Under the pieces are notes generated by a model. The model ran no database searches. It was not told the origin of the DNA and saw nothing but the letters and a program-made list of their open reading frames with translations. Shown here one piece after another: positions 40,917 to 49,954 of a stretch of 64,000 nt of DNA. Each line of letters starts with the position of its first letter. Within the stretch, counting starts at the first letter, position 1. The stretch comes from CAWGOF01 sp963824225 (GTDB taxonomy: Bacteria > Acidobacteriota > Polarisedimenticolia > Polarisedimenticolales > Polarisedimenticolaceae). The position numbers and the translations under genes were made by a program. The DNA lies in assembly GCA_963824225.1 (NCBI GenBank), contig CAWGOF010000003.1:2914001-2978000 (forward strand), in the 5' to 3' direction.

Positions 40917-41939
40917 TCAGCGCACGGCGGCCGTGCGCTCGGGGGCGATCGCGAGGTCGGGCTTGATCTCGGCGTCGCGCGCGTCGCGGTTGCGCTCGGG
41001 GCGCACCACGCGCGAGAACAGCGACAGGTTGCGGTCGAACAGGAAGCGGAACAAGAGGCGCGTCCACGACTGGTGAGCTGCCATCGCGTCGTACACCTCG
41101 GGCACCGTGGCCTTGATGCGCGGCAGCTTGTTCCACGGTACCGACGGGAAGTCGTGGTGCTCGTTGTGATAGCCCACGTTGAACGCCAGGAGGTTGAGCC
41201 GCCCGTAATAGCTGAACGTCTCCTGCTCGCCGTCGGCGGTGAGGTAATGGCGCTGGATCCAGCGCGCGCCCAGCGGGTGTAGGCCGATCGAGAACAGCAG
41301 CGACAGCGCGAAGTACGCTACCGCCTTGGGGCCGAGGAGCATCCACGCTGCCGTATTCACGGCGATCTGCGACGCGAAGTTGGCGACCGTCCAGCCGTCG
41401 ATGAGCGCGATCTCTTTCAGGCGATGCGCCCGCAGCATCTGGAAGAACGGGTAGAGCAGCAGCCACAGCGCCTTGCCGATGACCGAGCGTCCCACGAGGC
41501 GCGCTTCCCAGCGGCTCGGCAGGTCGGCGTCCAGCTCGTACACGCCCTGGAACGCGTGATGCTTGAGATGGTACTTCCGGAACGAGTGGGAGCTGGGGAA
41601 GAACAGCGGCACGTCGGCGAGCATGCCGGTGAGGATGTTGGCGGTCTTCCTCTTGAACACGAGCCTGTGGGCGCATTCGTGGATCATCACGAACAGCGCG
41701 TGGTTCGCGAACGCGCCAATGGTGTACGCCACGAGGAACACCACCCACCAGGGCCGGGTTGCCACGAATGCGGCGACGGCAACCTGCACCGTCACGATGC
41801 CGAGCGTCCACCAGAACGTGGTCGGGTTGGGGCCGATCAGCTCACGGATCTGCGGATGGCTCCGCAGGATCGACTTGGTGCGGTCGCGATGGGGCTCGGC
41901 GGCCGTGGAATGCGTGAAATCGTCGGGCGCTGGCGCCAT
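40917..41939 (-). CDS. Fatty-acid desaturase resembling sphingolipid delta-4 desaturase (DES1)
   Basis: 340 residues. Di-iron membrane desaturase with three histidine boxes: HECAH (87-91), HLKHH (124-128) and HNEHH (about 263-267). The N-terminus [20 protein letters not shown] matches the lipid desaturase N-terminal segment that precedes the eukaryotic dihydroceramide desaturase core. The tail [32 protein letters not shown] is collinear with animal DES1 ([20 protein letters not shown]). About four membrane helices. DES1 introduces the 4,5-trans double bond of sphingosine; the bacterial substrate could be a ceramide-like lipid or another acyl chain. The similarity is from memory and needs a search. 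Confidence 0.85.
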   Translation of the reverse strand: [340 protein letters not shown]

Positions 41940-41993
41940 CGGGGCTCCGGAGGGAGAGCTTACACTGTACCGCCGTGCTCCCGCTGGCGCGAT

Positions 41994-43856
41994 CTAGTTC
42001 ACGCACAGCGGCGACGTGCCCTGGGTGATCATGTCGCCGTTGGGATGGGTGACCACGACGTCGAGGTGGTAGTCGCCGGCGGCCAGCGTGTTCGGCGGAA
42101 GCGCCTCGAGCATGTCCTGACAGGACACGCCCTTGCCGCGGTCCTCGAGCTTGAGCGGAACGGACGGCGAACGTGTGGACCCTCTCGCCCTTGATCGTCC
42201 GGAAGCCGCGCGAGACCACGGCGTCGTTCCCGACCGGGCTCTTGCCGAGCACGCAGGCGGACCAGTAGAACAGCAGCTTCTCGGAAGCGGCCGATTTCCC
42301 CGACGAGCAGCGGCTCGAAGCCGTTCCCCGGCCCCAGCAACTTGCCGAGCCGGGTGCTTTCCGCTTGTTCCTTCGGGTTCGCGCGAAGGAACAACCCGCC
42401 GGGCACGACGCGGCCCATGATCGGGCCGCGCAGGATCAGCAGGTCTTCGAGCACCTGCGGGACCGTGAAGCTCGGTCTCCGCGGCGACGATCTCGTTGCC
42501 GTTCGGATCGGTGAGCACGACGGTCAGGTCGTACTGCCCGTCCTGGAGCTTGGTGTCGCCCAGCAGGGTGACCGAGCGCGACTGGGCGCCTCCGGGGGCG
42601 GGTCCACGTGGATCTGCCGCTTGTAGTCGTCGACCCGCATGTTGTCGCGGCGGAGGACCGCCTTGACGTCGATGTCGGCGCCCGAGGGGCCCACCGGCGC
42701 CGGGAAGTTGACGGCGAGGAGCGTCTCCCACTTGTTCGCCCCCGCCGGAACCGCCGGGAAGCCGAACGCCCGGACGAGGGGGCGCTCGAAGGGACCGGGG
42801 TCGACGTACGCGGCTCCCGCTCGGGCCTGCTGCTTGCTGGCCTCGGTGAACAGCTGGACCATCTCGGGCGCGCGAAGGGAGACGCCCGGCCTGGTCGTAG
42901 CCAGCGAGAACTTCTGGGGCTTCGCGCCCCGCCACCGGATCGATGTACGCGCCGACCGTGTAGCGGCACGACAGGTCGCGCTGCGCGCGCCGATAGGGAG
43001 AGCGAGAGATCGTTCGAGAAGAACGGCATGCGCCCGCCCGACTGGTTGGCGAGGCGCGTCAGCGCGTCGCCGGCGCCCGACGGTGAGCAGATCGGGCTTG
43101 GCCGGGTAGATCACGCTGCGAGTGGCCGCCGCGTGCGCCGCGACGTCGTCGTAGATACGTGTATCGCATCGCGTCCCCCACGCTCGACGCCTGGGAGAAG
43201 AGAACGACGGCCTTGGCTCCGTCGTAGCTTCCCAGGACGTCCATGAGCGTGGAGATGTTGCCGAAATAGCTCTGCCCGGTGGCTCCGGTGGGGTACTCCC
43301 TCGCCCACGAGCGTCACGTCGTGCTTCATCCGCTCGAGCGCCTGCGATCAGGTGCCGGATGTCCTTCGTGAACCGCTGCTCCACACGAACCTCGGAGGTG
43401 AGGGCGACGATCATGACCTCTTCGTCCGGGGTCTTCGACATCCGCAGCATGGCGGCTGCCGCGTCGAGCACCTGCGGCCGCATCGTGACGTCGAGGAATG
43501 GGTAGTCGAACGCGAACACCACGCGGCGCTTGACGTCCGGGCGCGATCGGCGCAGGCGGCGGTCGCGCCGTCCTTCAGCGGCACCGGGTCGTCCGTGGCG
43601 CCGATCGGACACGTCAGGTCGACGGTGCTCACCTTGAGCGGCGCGCCTCCGAGCTTCATCGAGAAGTCTTCGCCTTGAGGTCTGACACCGTCTTGCCCTT
43701 GCTGTCCAGGGCCAGCGCATCGATCTGGAGGAGCGTGACCTGGACCGTTTCCTGGAGCGCCGGGCTCGCGGGCTTCTCGGCAGGCTGCTGCGCTCCGACC
43801 CGAGATGCCAGGAGGAGCGCCAGAGTGAGAAGGAGGAACGGAATGGAGCGTCTCAC
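41994..43856 (-). pseudogene. VWFA-related secreted protein, broken by many frameshifts
   Basis: Begins at GTG 43856 with a GGAGACTCTC ribosome site and a signal peptide (RRSIPFLLLTLALLLASRVGA). Pieces in alternating frames, read in order, belong to one protein: VTLLQIDALALDSKGKTVSD, FSMKLGGAPLKVSTVD, VVFAFDYPFLDVTMRPQV, RMSKTPDEEVMIVALTSEV, DVLGSYDGAKAVVLFSQASS, LTRLANQSGGRMPFFSNDL-like, WETLLAVNFPAPVGPSGADI, YDLTVVLTDPNGNEIVAAET and a final YHLDVVVTHPNGDMITQGT. The 'YxxDxSxSM' MIDAS-type region and the bacterial VWFA-related layout (about 600 residues) point to the acidobacterial VWFA family. At least eight frame changes; one is a lost G in GCGGAAGAC near 43678. Too many for one recent event: decay or poor consensus. 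Confidence 0.72.
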
Positions 43857-43890
43857 GAGAGTCTCCGGACCGCTGCCGAGGAAAGCGAGG

Positions 43891-43919
43891 GGCCGCCCTT
43901 GTCTGCAGGGCGGCCCCGA
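43891..43919 (-). terminator. Hairpin after the beta-barrel gene
   Basis: GGGGCCGCCC (43891-43900) and GGGCGGCCCC (43910-43919) form a perfect 10-bp stem with a 9-base loop, 21 bases beyond the stop of the gene at 43941. Lies between it and the VWFA gene on the same strand. Confidence 0.7.
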
Positions 43920-43940
43920 CGACCGGAAGGTGCCTGGATG

Positions 43941-44506
43941 CTACCTGCCGAAGTTCCAGCGAGCGAAGACGCGCAGCGTGTTGGCGTCGCCGATGTCGAA
44001 CGATGCGCCGAGCCCGAGTCGGTTCTCCATCAGGAAGAACACCCCCTCGGCCTCGAACGTCGCGTCGCTGTCGCCCACGTCGAAATTGACCCACGTGGCC
44101 GTGCCCTTGACCTCGAAGCGCTGGCCGAGCATCCAGCGGATGCCCGCGGCCCCGGCGTAGCCGTCGTCCGAGAAGTCGTCCGTCGTCGGAGTCGAAGTCG
44201 ATGTCCCGCCAGGTGACCTCGACGAACAAATCGAGCGGATCTGCAGAACAGCCCGTGCCAGCCGACCCCGGCGTTCCAGATCCCGTAGTCGCCGACCGAG
44301 TCGTACTCGGCGACGATGTGGAACATCTTGCCGAGGCCGATCGACGCGCCGGCGAACACGCCGTCGTCCGACACGCCCTCGTCGGGATCGAAGTCAATGA
44401 ACCCGGCCTCGACGTAAGTCCACTTCGGTGCTGCCTCCTGGGCGGAAACCGCTCCCGCCACTGCGAACAACGCAACAATCGCCAGCAGCCATTTCATTCT
44501 CGACAT
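43941..44506 (-). pseudogene. Small outer-membrane beta-barrel-like protein, frameshifted
   Basis: Starts at ATG 44506 with a GGAGGACACGA ribosome site and a signal peptide (KWLLAIVALFAVAGAVSAQ). Frame 1 gives YVEAGFIDFDPDEG, GVFAGASIGLGKMFHIVAEY and YGIWNAGVGWHGLF. Frame 2 (from about 44245) gives DPLDLFVEVTWRDIDFDSDD. Frame 3 (from about 44178) gives GQRFEVKGTATWVNFDVGD and NRLGLGASFDIGDANTLRVF ending ARWNFGR. Alternating hydrophobic residues and an aromatic C-terminal end suggest a barrel of about 188 residues (OmpA-like or opacity-type). The length is not a multiple of three. Probably a real gene with two indels. Confidence 0.7.
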
Positions 44507-44818
44507 TCGTGTCCTCCCTGATCGCCGATCGAGGGGAGCGAAGGCGCCGTGCCCGGCGCTCCCCGGAAACCGGCGCTCAGGTTAACAGGATCGACGGGAG
44601 CGATGCACGCGCAAAAGCGCGCAAAAGCGACTGCGGTCGTTTGGTCTCCGGGCCGACGCCGGAGGCGACATTGGGTGTTTTGGGTGCTCGGGAGCCCTGC
44701 GCGCCGCGATCCAACCAAAGGTGTTTCCGGAAAACCGACCGGCGTTTTGCGATAGGATAGACCCCTTCCGTCCCACACGAGTTCACGGGTCAGCTAAGGG
44801 GAACATAAGGAGGACGAC
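44507..44818. other. Intergenic region
   Basis: 312 bases between divergent small exported-protein genes. It contains the ribosome sites of both (GGAGG before each) and presumably their promoters; an ATA-rich area near 44750-44800 is the best promoter candidate. No gene or clear repeat seen. Confidence 0.45.
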
Positions 44819-45397
44819 ATGTCGCGAGCCGCCGTTAGAACGTGGCGGGTCTTGGTCGCTGGCGTCGCAGCCCTGAGCCTGGTGACGGGCGTCGCCGCGC
44901 AAGGGACTCAAACGACGGAGAGGGTGCCCACGGGACCGGCCACCGTGAAGACGAAACAGGTGCAGGGAGAGCTCGTGGCCAAGGGCCCGAACTGGCTCAT
45001 CGCCAAGGACGCGGCCGGCTACTACAAGCTCTACACCGTCGAGCCGGGGAGGAAAGCGATCGTCGACGGCGTGCCCAAAACTTTGGATCAGATCCAGCTG
45101 GGCACGATGCTGACGTCGACCGCCACCACCACCGAGACGCCGATGGTCGACCGGACGACCACGATCACCAAGGGCACCGTGTTCTGGGCCTCGCCCAAAA
45201 GCATGATCGTGACGCTCGAAAACGGCGAGAACAAGCAGTACGAGGTGCCCGACGGGTTCGTGTTCGACATCGACGGAAAGAAGCTCACGGCGATGGAGCT
45301 TCGCCCAGGCATGAAGCTCTCGGGGACGAAGGTCGTCGAGGAGCCGGTCACCGTCATCACGCAGGACGTCGTCGTGAAGGGCACCGCTCCCAAGTAG
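44819..45397 (+). CDS. Small exported beta-rich protein
   Basis: 192 residues. Ribosome site AAGGAGGACGAC and signal peptide (TWRVLVAGVAALSLVTGVAAQ). The mature part is Lys/Thr-rich with repeated beta elements (VQGELVAKGPNWLIAKD, KGTVFWASPKSMIVTLENGEN, KLTAMELRPGMKLSGTKVVE) similar in style to the protein at 40265, so they may be paralogs of one OB/SH3-like exported family. Function unknown. It ends 3 bases from the convergent beta-CASP gene. Confidence 0.75.
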   Translation: MSRAAVRTWRVLVAGVAALSLVTGVAAQGTQTTERVPTGPATVKTKQVQGELVAKGPNWLIAKDAAGYYKLYTVEPGRKAIVDGVPKTLDQIQLGTMLTSTATTTETPMVDRTTTITKGTVFWASPKSMIVTLENGENKQYEVPDGFVFDIDGKKLTAMELRPGMKLSGTKVVEEPVTVITQDVVVKGTAPK

Positions 45398-45400
45398 GCT

Positions 45401-46801
45401 TCAGAGCTCGATCTTCTGTCCATACTGCGGGATCAGGGCGTCCCAGCCCGGTCCGTCGGCGATACGCGCGCTCAGACCGATCGACGCTTTCTCCTCGCCG
45501 TGGGTCAGCGCGAGCGTCGCCGGTCGGCGTCGCAGGTGCCCGAGCCAGCTCATCAGCTGCCCGCGATCGGCGTGACCCGACATGCTGTCGACGCGCACGA
45601 TGCGCGCGCGCACCGTGTGAGTCTCGCCGAACAGGCGCACCTCGGAATGGCCGTCGACGATCCGGCGCCCGAGCGTGCCCTCGGCCTGGTAGCCCGCGAA
45701 CACGACGGTCGACTCGGGACGCCCGATGTGCTCCCGCAGGTGGTGCTTGATCCGCCCGCCGGTGCACATCCCGGCGCCGGCGAGGATCACGCAGCCGCGC
45801 AGCGGGTTGAGCGCGCGGGACTCCTGGGCCGTGCGCACGATCGTGAGCATGCGCCGCGCCGTCTGGAGCTGGGGGCTGTCGAGCGTCCGCCGGGTCTCCT
45901 CGTCCATGAACTCGGGGTAGCGCAGGTAGATCACGGTCGCGTCCGCGGCCATCGGGCTGTCGAGGAACACCCGCACCGGCGGAATGCGCCCCGACGCGAT
46001 CAGCGCGCCGAGCTCGAGCAGCAGCTCCTGCGCGCGCTCGATGGCGAACGTCGGGATCAGCACGTTGCCACCGCGCTCGAGCGTGTCGACGATCGCCTCG
46101 GCCAGCGCGTCGGCCGCCGCGGCGCGCGACGGATGGTCGCGATCGCCGTACGTCGACTCGAGCACCAGGACGTCCGCGTCCTCGATCACCGCCGGCTCGG
46201 GGACGATCGGCACGTTGGGCGGGCCGAGGTCGCCCGAGAACACGAGACGCCGCGCGGCACCATTCTCACGAACGGTCAGCTCGATGCTCGCCGCGCCGAG
46301 GATGTGGCCGGCTTCGAGGAACCGGGCCGTGACCTTGCCGTTCAGCTGGACCGGCGTGCGGAAGCTCGTGCCGCGGAGCAGGGGAACGGCCCGCTCGACG
46401 TCGTTCACCGTGTACAGCGGCTCGACCGGTCGCGGGCCCCGGCGCCCCTCGCGGATGTGGCGCTTGGCCTTGAACGCGGCGTCCTCTTCCTGGAGCCGCG
46501 CCGAATCCCGCAGCACGAGCTCGGCCAGCTCGACGGTCGGGGCGGTGGTCAAGATCGCGCTACGGAAGCCGTCGCGCACGAGGCGTGGAATCAGCCCGGT
46601 GTGGTCGAGATGCGCGTGGGTCAGGAGCATCCAGTCGAGGCGCGGCGCATCGACGGGCTTGGGCTCCCAGTTGCGCTCGAGCAGCTCCCGCTCCTGGAAC
46701 ATCCCGCAGTCGATCAGGATCCGCAGGTCCGCGATCTCGAGCAGGTAGCACGACCCCGTGACCTGTCGGTTTGCGCCGAGAAAGCGCAGCGACGCCTGCA
46801 T
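45401..46801 (-). CDS. Beta-CASP metallo-beta-lactamase-fold nuclease (YSH1/RNase-like)
   Basis: 466 residues. Metal-binding motif 2 is HAHLDH (62-67) in LLTHAHLDHTGLIPRLV; motif 3 is EAGHILGAAS, motif 4 SGDLG, followed by ESTYGDRDH (typical of beta-CASP enzymes). The beta-CASP cap holds IPTFAIERAQELLLEL and FLDSPMAADATVIY, and the final histidine lies in SGHADRGQL. Enzymes of this group cut RNA (mRNA 3'-end processing or ribonuclease J-like). Bacterial stand-alone members of about 460 residues are often annotated as exonucleases. Substrate is inferred from family. Confidence 0.92.
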   Translation of the reverse strand: MQASLRFLGANRQVTGSCYLLEIADLRILIDCGMFQERELLERNWEPKPVDAPRLDWMLLTHAHLDHTGLIPRLVRDGFRSAILTTAPTVELAELVLRDSARLQEEDAAFKAKRHIREGRRGPRPVEPLYTVNDVERAVPLLRGTSFRTPVQLNGKVTARFLEAGHILGAASIELTVRENGAARRLVFSGDLGPPNVPIVPEPAVIEDADVLVLESTYGDRDHPSRAAAADALAEAIVDTLERGGNVLIPTFAIERAQELLLELGALIASGRIPPVRVFLDSPMAADATVIYLRYPEFMDEETRRTLDSPQLQTARRMLTIVRTAQESRALNPLRGCVILAGAGMCTGGRIKHHLREHIGRPESTVVFAGYQAEGTLGRRIVDGHSEVRLFGETHTVRARIVRVDSMSGHADRGQLMSWLGHLRRRPATLALTHGEEKASIGLSARIADGPGWDALIPQYGQKIEL

Positions 46802-46834
46802 GGGACGGAGTATATCCGGTGCTCAGGGCAGAAC

Positions 46835-46864
46835 GGGAGGCGCGAACGACGGCTCGCGCCTCCC
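46835..46864 (-). terminator. Hairpin after the glycine-zipper gene
   Basis: GGGAGGCGCGA (46835-46845) and TCGCGCCTCCC (46854-46864) form a perfect 11-bp stem with an 8-base loop, about 20 bases after the stop at 46885, closing the two-gene BON/glycine-zipper unit. Confidence 0.75.
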
Positions 46865-46884
46865 GCCGGAAGGTGTGTCGTCGA

Positions 46885-47424
46885 TCAGCTTCGGGCCTTG
46901 CTACCGCTCGGAACGCTTTCCTCGGCCGCCGTCGCGATGTCCTCGGCGCCGTTGCGCTCGAAGATGTCCTTCGCCCGATCGCGCATGTTCGCGTCGTCGG
47001 CGTGCACGGAGACCAGGATCCCTCCGGCCTTGATCTTGCCCTCGTAGCGCTTGGCCTCGTACTCGGGCATGCCGAGCCCGATGAGCGTGCCGGTCAGACC
47101 GCCGACCGCTGCACCGACCGCCGCGCCGCCGAGAGCGGCCATGATCGGGCCGGCGGCGACGAACGGACCGAGCCCCGGAATCGCCAGCGCGCCGACGCCG
47201 AGGAGCCATCCCACCGCGCCACCCAGCACCCCGCCCGAAGCGGCGCCGGTCGCCGCGCCCTCGGGAGCCTTCGTGCCCTTCTCGTGGGCGAAATCCTTCG
47301 TCCCGGTCTTGTCCGGGAACAGCACCGAGATGTCCCGGTTCGAGAAGCCCCCATTCTGGAGCTCGCGGAGGATCCGCTCGGCCTGCTGCTCGGTTTGCGT
47401 GATGCAGAAGACTGCCTTGGACAT
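46885..47424 (-). CDS. Glycine-zipper stress-type protein
   Basis: 179 residues with an AAGGAGGG ribosome site. The N-terminal about 50 residues (AVFCITQTEQQAERILRELQ, ISVLFPDK) look like the DUF1269/YflT general-stress ferredoxin-like domain. The middle (about 58-125) is a glycine zipper (GGVLGGAVGWLLGVG, AAVGAAVGGLTGTLIGLG) that can insert in membranes or assemble oligomers, and the C-terminus returns to a soluble segment (VSVHADDANMRDRAKDIFE). This architecture is common in stress-induced envelope-associated proteins. It is the second gene of a unit with the BON lipoprotein, 23 bases apart. Confidence 0.82.
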   Translation of the reverse strand: MSKAVFCITQTEQQAERILRELQNGGFSNRDISVLFPDKTGTKDFAHEKGTKAPEGAATGAASGGVLGGAVGWLLGVGALAIPGLGPFVAAGPIMAALGGAAVGAAVGGLTGTLIGLGMPEYEAKRYEGKIKAGGILVSVHADDANMRDRAKDIFERNGAEDIATAAEESVPSGSKARS

Positions 47425-47447
47425 GGGTACCCTCCTTGGGGGTTGGT

Positions 47448-47870
47448 TTACTGGGTGATGATCTCGAGCTGGTTGTCCACGCGCGCAACGCCGGCGACCG
47501 ACTGGGCCTTGCTCGCGATCAGCGTCTTCTCACGCTCGTCGCGCACGGGGCCTCTCAGGGTCACGACGCCGTTGACGGTGATGATCTTGACGTTCTCGGC
47601 GACGGTCGACAGCGCGTTATCGCCCACGATCGCCTGGCGGATGTCGCGCGTGATGGTGCGATCGCCCTCGGTCTCGCCCTGATCGCCCGGCGTCAGAGTC
47701 GCCTCGTTGCGGTCGCGCTCGTTGACGCCGGTGTTGTCCGGTCTGTACTCCGCGCTCGGCGAGGGGCTCGCGGCAGGAGCGGTGCCGGCGCGCTCGGCCC
47801 GGTTCGAGCCGCTCGGCCCGCAGGCGATCAGCAGAGACAGGGCACATCCGAGCAGCACGTTCCTCGTCAT
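47448..47870 (-). CDS. BON-domain lipoprotein
   Basis: 140 residues. Lipobox LLIAC places the lipidated cysteine at C17. After a Ser/Pro-rich spacer, residues about 70-138 are one BON domain (ITRDIRQAIVGDNALSTVAE, VKIITVNGVVTLRGPV, VAGVARVDNQLEI). BON domains bind phospholipid and help outer-membrane stability, as in OsmY. First gene of a two-gene unit with the glycine-zipper protein. A second BON protein lies at 59487. Confidence 0.88.
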   Translation of the reverse strand: MTRNVLLGCALSLLIACGPSGSNRAERAGTAPAASPSPSAEYRPDNTGVNERDRNEATLTPGDQGETEGDRTITRDIRQAIVGDNALSTVAENVKIITVNGVVTLRGPVRDEREKTLIASKAQSVAGVARVDNQLEIITQ

Positions 47871-47999
47871 CAGGGTTCTCCTCTTGGTACGCGTGTCCGC
47901 AGGGCTGACGAAGCGAGGAGTGTGCCAGTCGACGACGCGCGCAACACAAGCCGATTCGACGAGCGAGGCCGGAGCGAGATGCGTTCTTACCGGTAGGTT

Positions 48000-48551
48000 C
48001 TACTTCGTGGCGAAAGAATCCTTGGGTCGGCGCGTCAGGATCCCGTACAGCACACGCGAGATCGCGCGCCACACGAGACCGCCTGCGTGCTGCGGTTCGA
48101 CGGACGAGTCGCTCCGGGAAAACCCTGCACCGGGAAACAGCCACTTGAAATACGCGGCGGCCCGGTAGTTCGATTCGATCTCGTCGTACCGATAGCCCGT
48201 CGTCTCGTACAGCCGGCGCGCCACCGCGTTCTCGCGGCGCACGATGAGCCCCACGCGCTCGCAGCCACGGGCGCGCGCGTCCTCCTCGAACTCGCGCAGC
48301 AGACGCTTGCCCAGCGCTCGTCCCTGGAACTCGGGAGCCACCGCTATCTGTTCGAGCCAGGCCAGAGCAGGACGCTTATCGTACGACGCGTACGTGAACC
48401 CGACGAGGCGGCCGTCCTCGCGCAGGACGCGGAACTCGCGGTAGTGCCGGCGGATCAGGTACGAGCGCTGCTCGTCGGTCAACGGCAGCGTCGTCCGGAC
48501 GATCCGGGCCAGCACCGGCCAGTCGCGGAATCTGCCGCGAGTGCGGTACAT
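48000..48551 (-). CDS. GNAT-family N-acetyltransferase
   Basis: 183 residues. The acetyl-CoA-binding motif A is AVAPEFQGRALGKRLLREFE, preceded by LAWLEQI and followed by RVGLIVRRENAVARRLYETTGYRYDE. GNAT enzymes acetylate proteins, amino acids or small amines; no substrate clue. The C-terminal about 45 residues are extra (FKWLFPGAGFSRSD...RRPKDSF). It starts directly after the stop of the basic-protein gene (48552), so the two form one operon. Confidence 0.9.
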   Translation of the reverse strand: MYRTRGRFRDWPVLARIVRTTLPLTDEQRSYLIRRHYREFRVLREDGRLVGFTYASYDKRPALAWLEQIAVAPEFQGRALGKRLLREFEEDARARGCERVGLIVRRENAVARRLYETTGYRYDEIESNYRAAAYFKWLFPGAGFSRSDSSVEPQHAGGLVWRAISRVLYGILTRRPKDSFATK

Positions 48552-48953
48552 CTAGGGTTTTCCCGCACCTCCGCCGATCTTGCGCCGAGAGCGCGACGAG
48601 GGCGAGCGGACGCGTGCCACCGTTCGGAGCTGCAGATTCGACGAGTGCTTGGTGTGCCCTTCACCGTGGCGCTTGGACTCGACGCCGGCCTCGTTGACCG
48701 ACGACGTCTCGACCTTCCCGTGACTGCGGCGGCTCGACTTGCGGGACGGCGTGCCCTCCGACTCCTCGAGCACGGCGCCGGCCTTGCGCGCGGCCGCGAT
48801 GGAGCGATCACGCGGTGCCTTGCGATCCGTTGCGCTCGTGCCAGGCTTGGCCGTGTCGACCGGCACGTCCCGCCGCGGACGATCGGGCTGCTTGGGCTTC
48901 TTCGGGCCGGATCGCTCGGCCTGGTATCGAAAGCGCTCCGCTTTTGTCGCCAT
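48552..48953 (-). CDS. Small very basic protein of unknown function
   Basis: 133 residues from the ATG at 48953 (an upstream in-frame extension lacks a plausible site). Rich in Lys, Arg and Ser (ATKAERFRYQAERSGPKKPK, RPRRDVPVDTAKPG, SRKSSRRSHGK), without membrane helices. The pattern looks like a conserved small hypothetical of Myxococcota/Acidobacteriota-type genomes, possibly nucleic-acid-binding. The following acetyltransferase gene starts at the adjacent base, so it might be a protein substrate, but that is speculation. Confidence 0.65.
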   Translation of the reverse strand: MATKAERFRYQAERSGPKKPKQPDRPRRDVPVDTAKPGTSATDRKAPRDRSIAAARKAGAVLEESEGTPSRKSSRRSHGKVETSSVNEAGVESKRHGEGHTKHSSNLQLRTVARVRSPSSRSRRKIGGGAGKP

Positions 48954-49076
48954 CGTGGGTCCCGCCGATGCCCCGGAATCATGGTAGTGGCACGCACGGT
49001 CGCGCGAACGTAGGGGAACGACCCAGCGGGGATCGGGAAAAACCACGAAACGTGGCCCGGACAAGCGGGTCCCCGG

Positions 49077-49907
49077 CTAGGTGTCGGTGAGCTTCCGGTA
49101 CCGCGACAGATACTGCAGCGCGGCGGCACGGTCGCCGGCCTGCTCGCACAGTCGCGCGAGATTGAAGTACGCGTCGCCGTAGTCCGGATCGATCGCGATC
49201 GCGTCGAGGTACGCCTGGCGCGCCGGATCGTAGCGCCGCTGGTCCTCGAGCGCGACGCCGAGGTTGTACAGCGCGGTCACGTTTCGTGGATCGTACGTCA
49301 GGGCGATGCGGAAGTGGGCCTCGGCGAGACTCAGCTCTCCCGTGATGTGGAGCAACCGTCCGAGGTTGATGCGGGCCTCGACGTGCCCGGGCCGCAGGTC
49401 GAGCGCGCGAGCGTAGGCCAGGCGCGCCTGCTCCGCCGCGGTCGGCTCGAGGTCCACACCGAGCTCGAACCAGTCCTCGGCGCCGAGGCTCTTGCGCACG
49501 GCCAGCGCCTCGGCGAACGATTCGCGCGCGCGGGGCGCGGCCTTCTCGGCGAGAGCGGCGACGTCGAAGTTGAACGTCGCTTGCCCGGACTCGGCGTCCC
49601 ACAGCGCATCGCCGTCGTGGACCACCACACGATCGCCCTGGGCCCGGATCTGCACCGCCGACAGCGGACGGCCGTTCGGCAGCTGACGCTTCAGCTCGCG
49701 CAGCGCGGCCTTCACGCGACTCTCGGGGACGCTCGACGCGCGCAGCTCTTTCGCCGTGCGCAGCAGCACCAGGTCCTGGAACGAGAACCGGTGCTCGCCG
49801 CGTGGTCCGCGCCCGGGCTCGAGGAACCCGGCACGAGCCATCGCCCGCACACGGTTCACAGGCCAGTCGAGCAGCCTGGCGACGTCCTTGGCCGTGTATC
49901 CCTTCAT
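49077..49907 (-). CDS. MerR-type DNA-binding protein with TPR repeats
   Basis: 276 residues. The N-terminus is a MerR winged helix-turn-helix (YTAKDVARLLDWPVNRVRAMAR, GEHRFSFQDLVLLRTAKEL). Residues about 125-270 are four to five TPR units (ARLAYARALDLRPGHVEARI, EAHFRIALTYDPRNVTALYN, AYLDAIAIDPDYGDAYFNLA). Instead of a small-molecule-binding domain it therefore has a protein-protein interaction array. It lies beside ku on the same strand (the ku stop is 47 bases away) and could control the ku/ligD repair pair; that is inferred from position only. Confidence 0.85.
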   Translation of the reverse strand: MKGYTAKDVARLLDWPVNRVRAMARAGFLEPGRGPRGEHRFSFQDLVLLRTAKELRASSVPESRVKAALRELKRQLPNGRPLSAVQIRAQGDRVVVHDGDALWDAESGQATFNFDVAALAEKAAPRARESFAEALAVRKSLGAEDWFELGVDLEPTAAEQARLAYARALDLRPGHVEARINLGRLLHITGELSLAEAHFRIALTYDPRNVTALYNLGVALEDQRRYDPARQAYLDAIAIDPDYGDAYFNLARLCEQAGDRAAALQYLSRYRKLTDT

Positions 49908-49954
49908 CTTCTGGTCCGAGCGCGGGCCGGGACCGCGGGCGACGAAGCCGGGAT

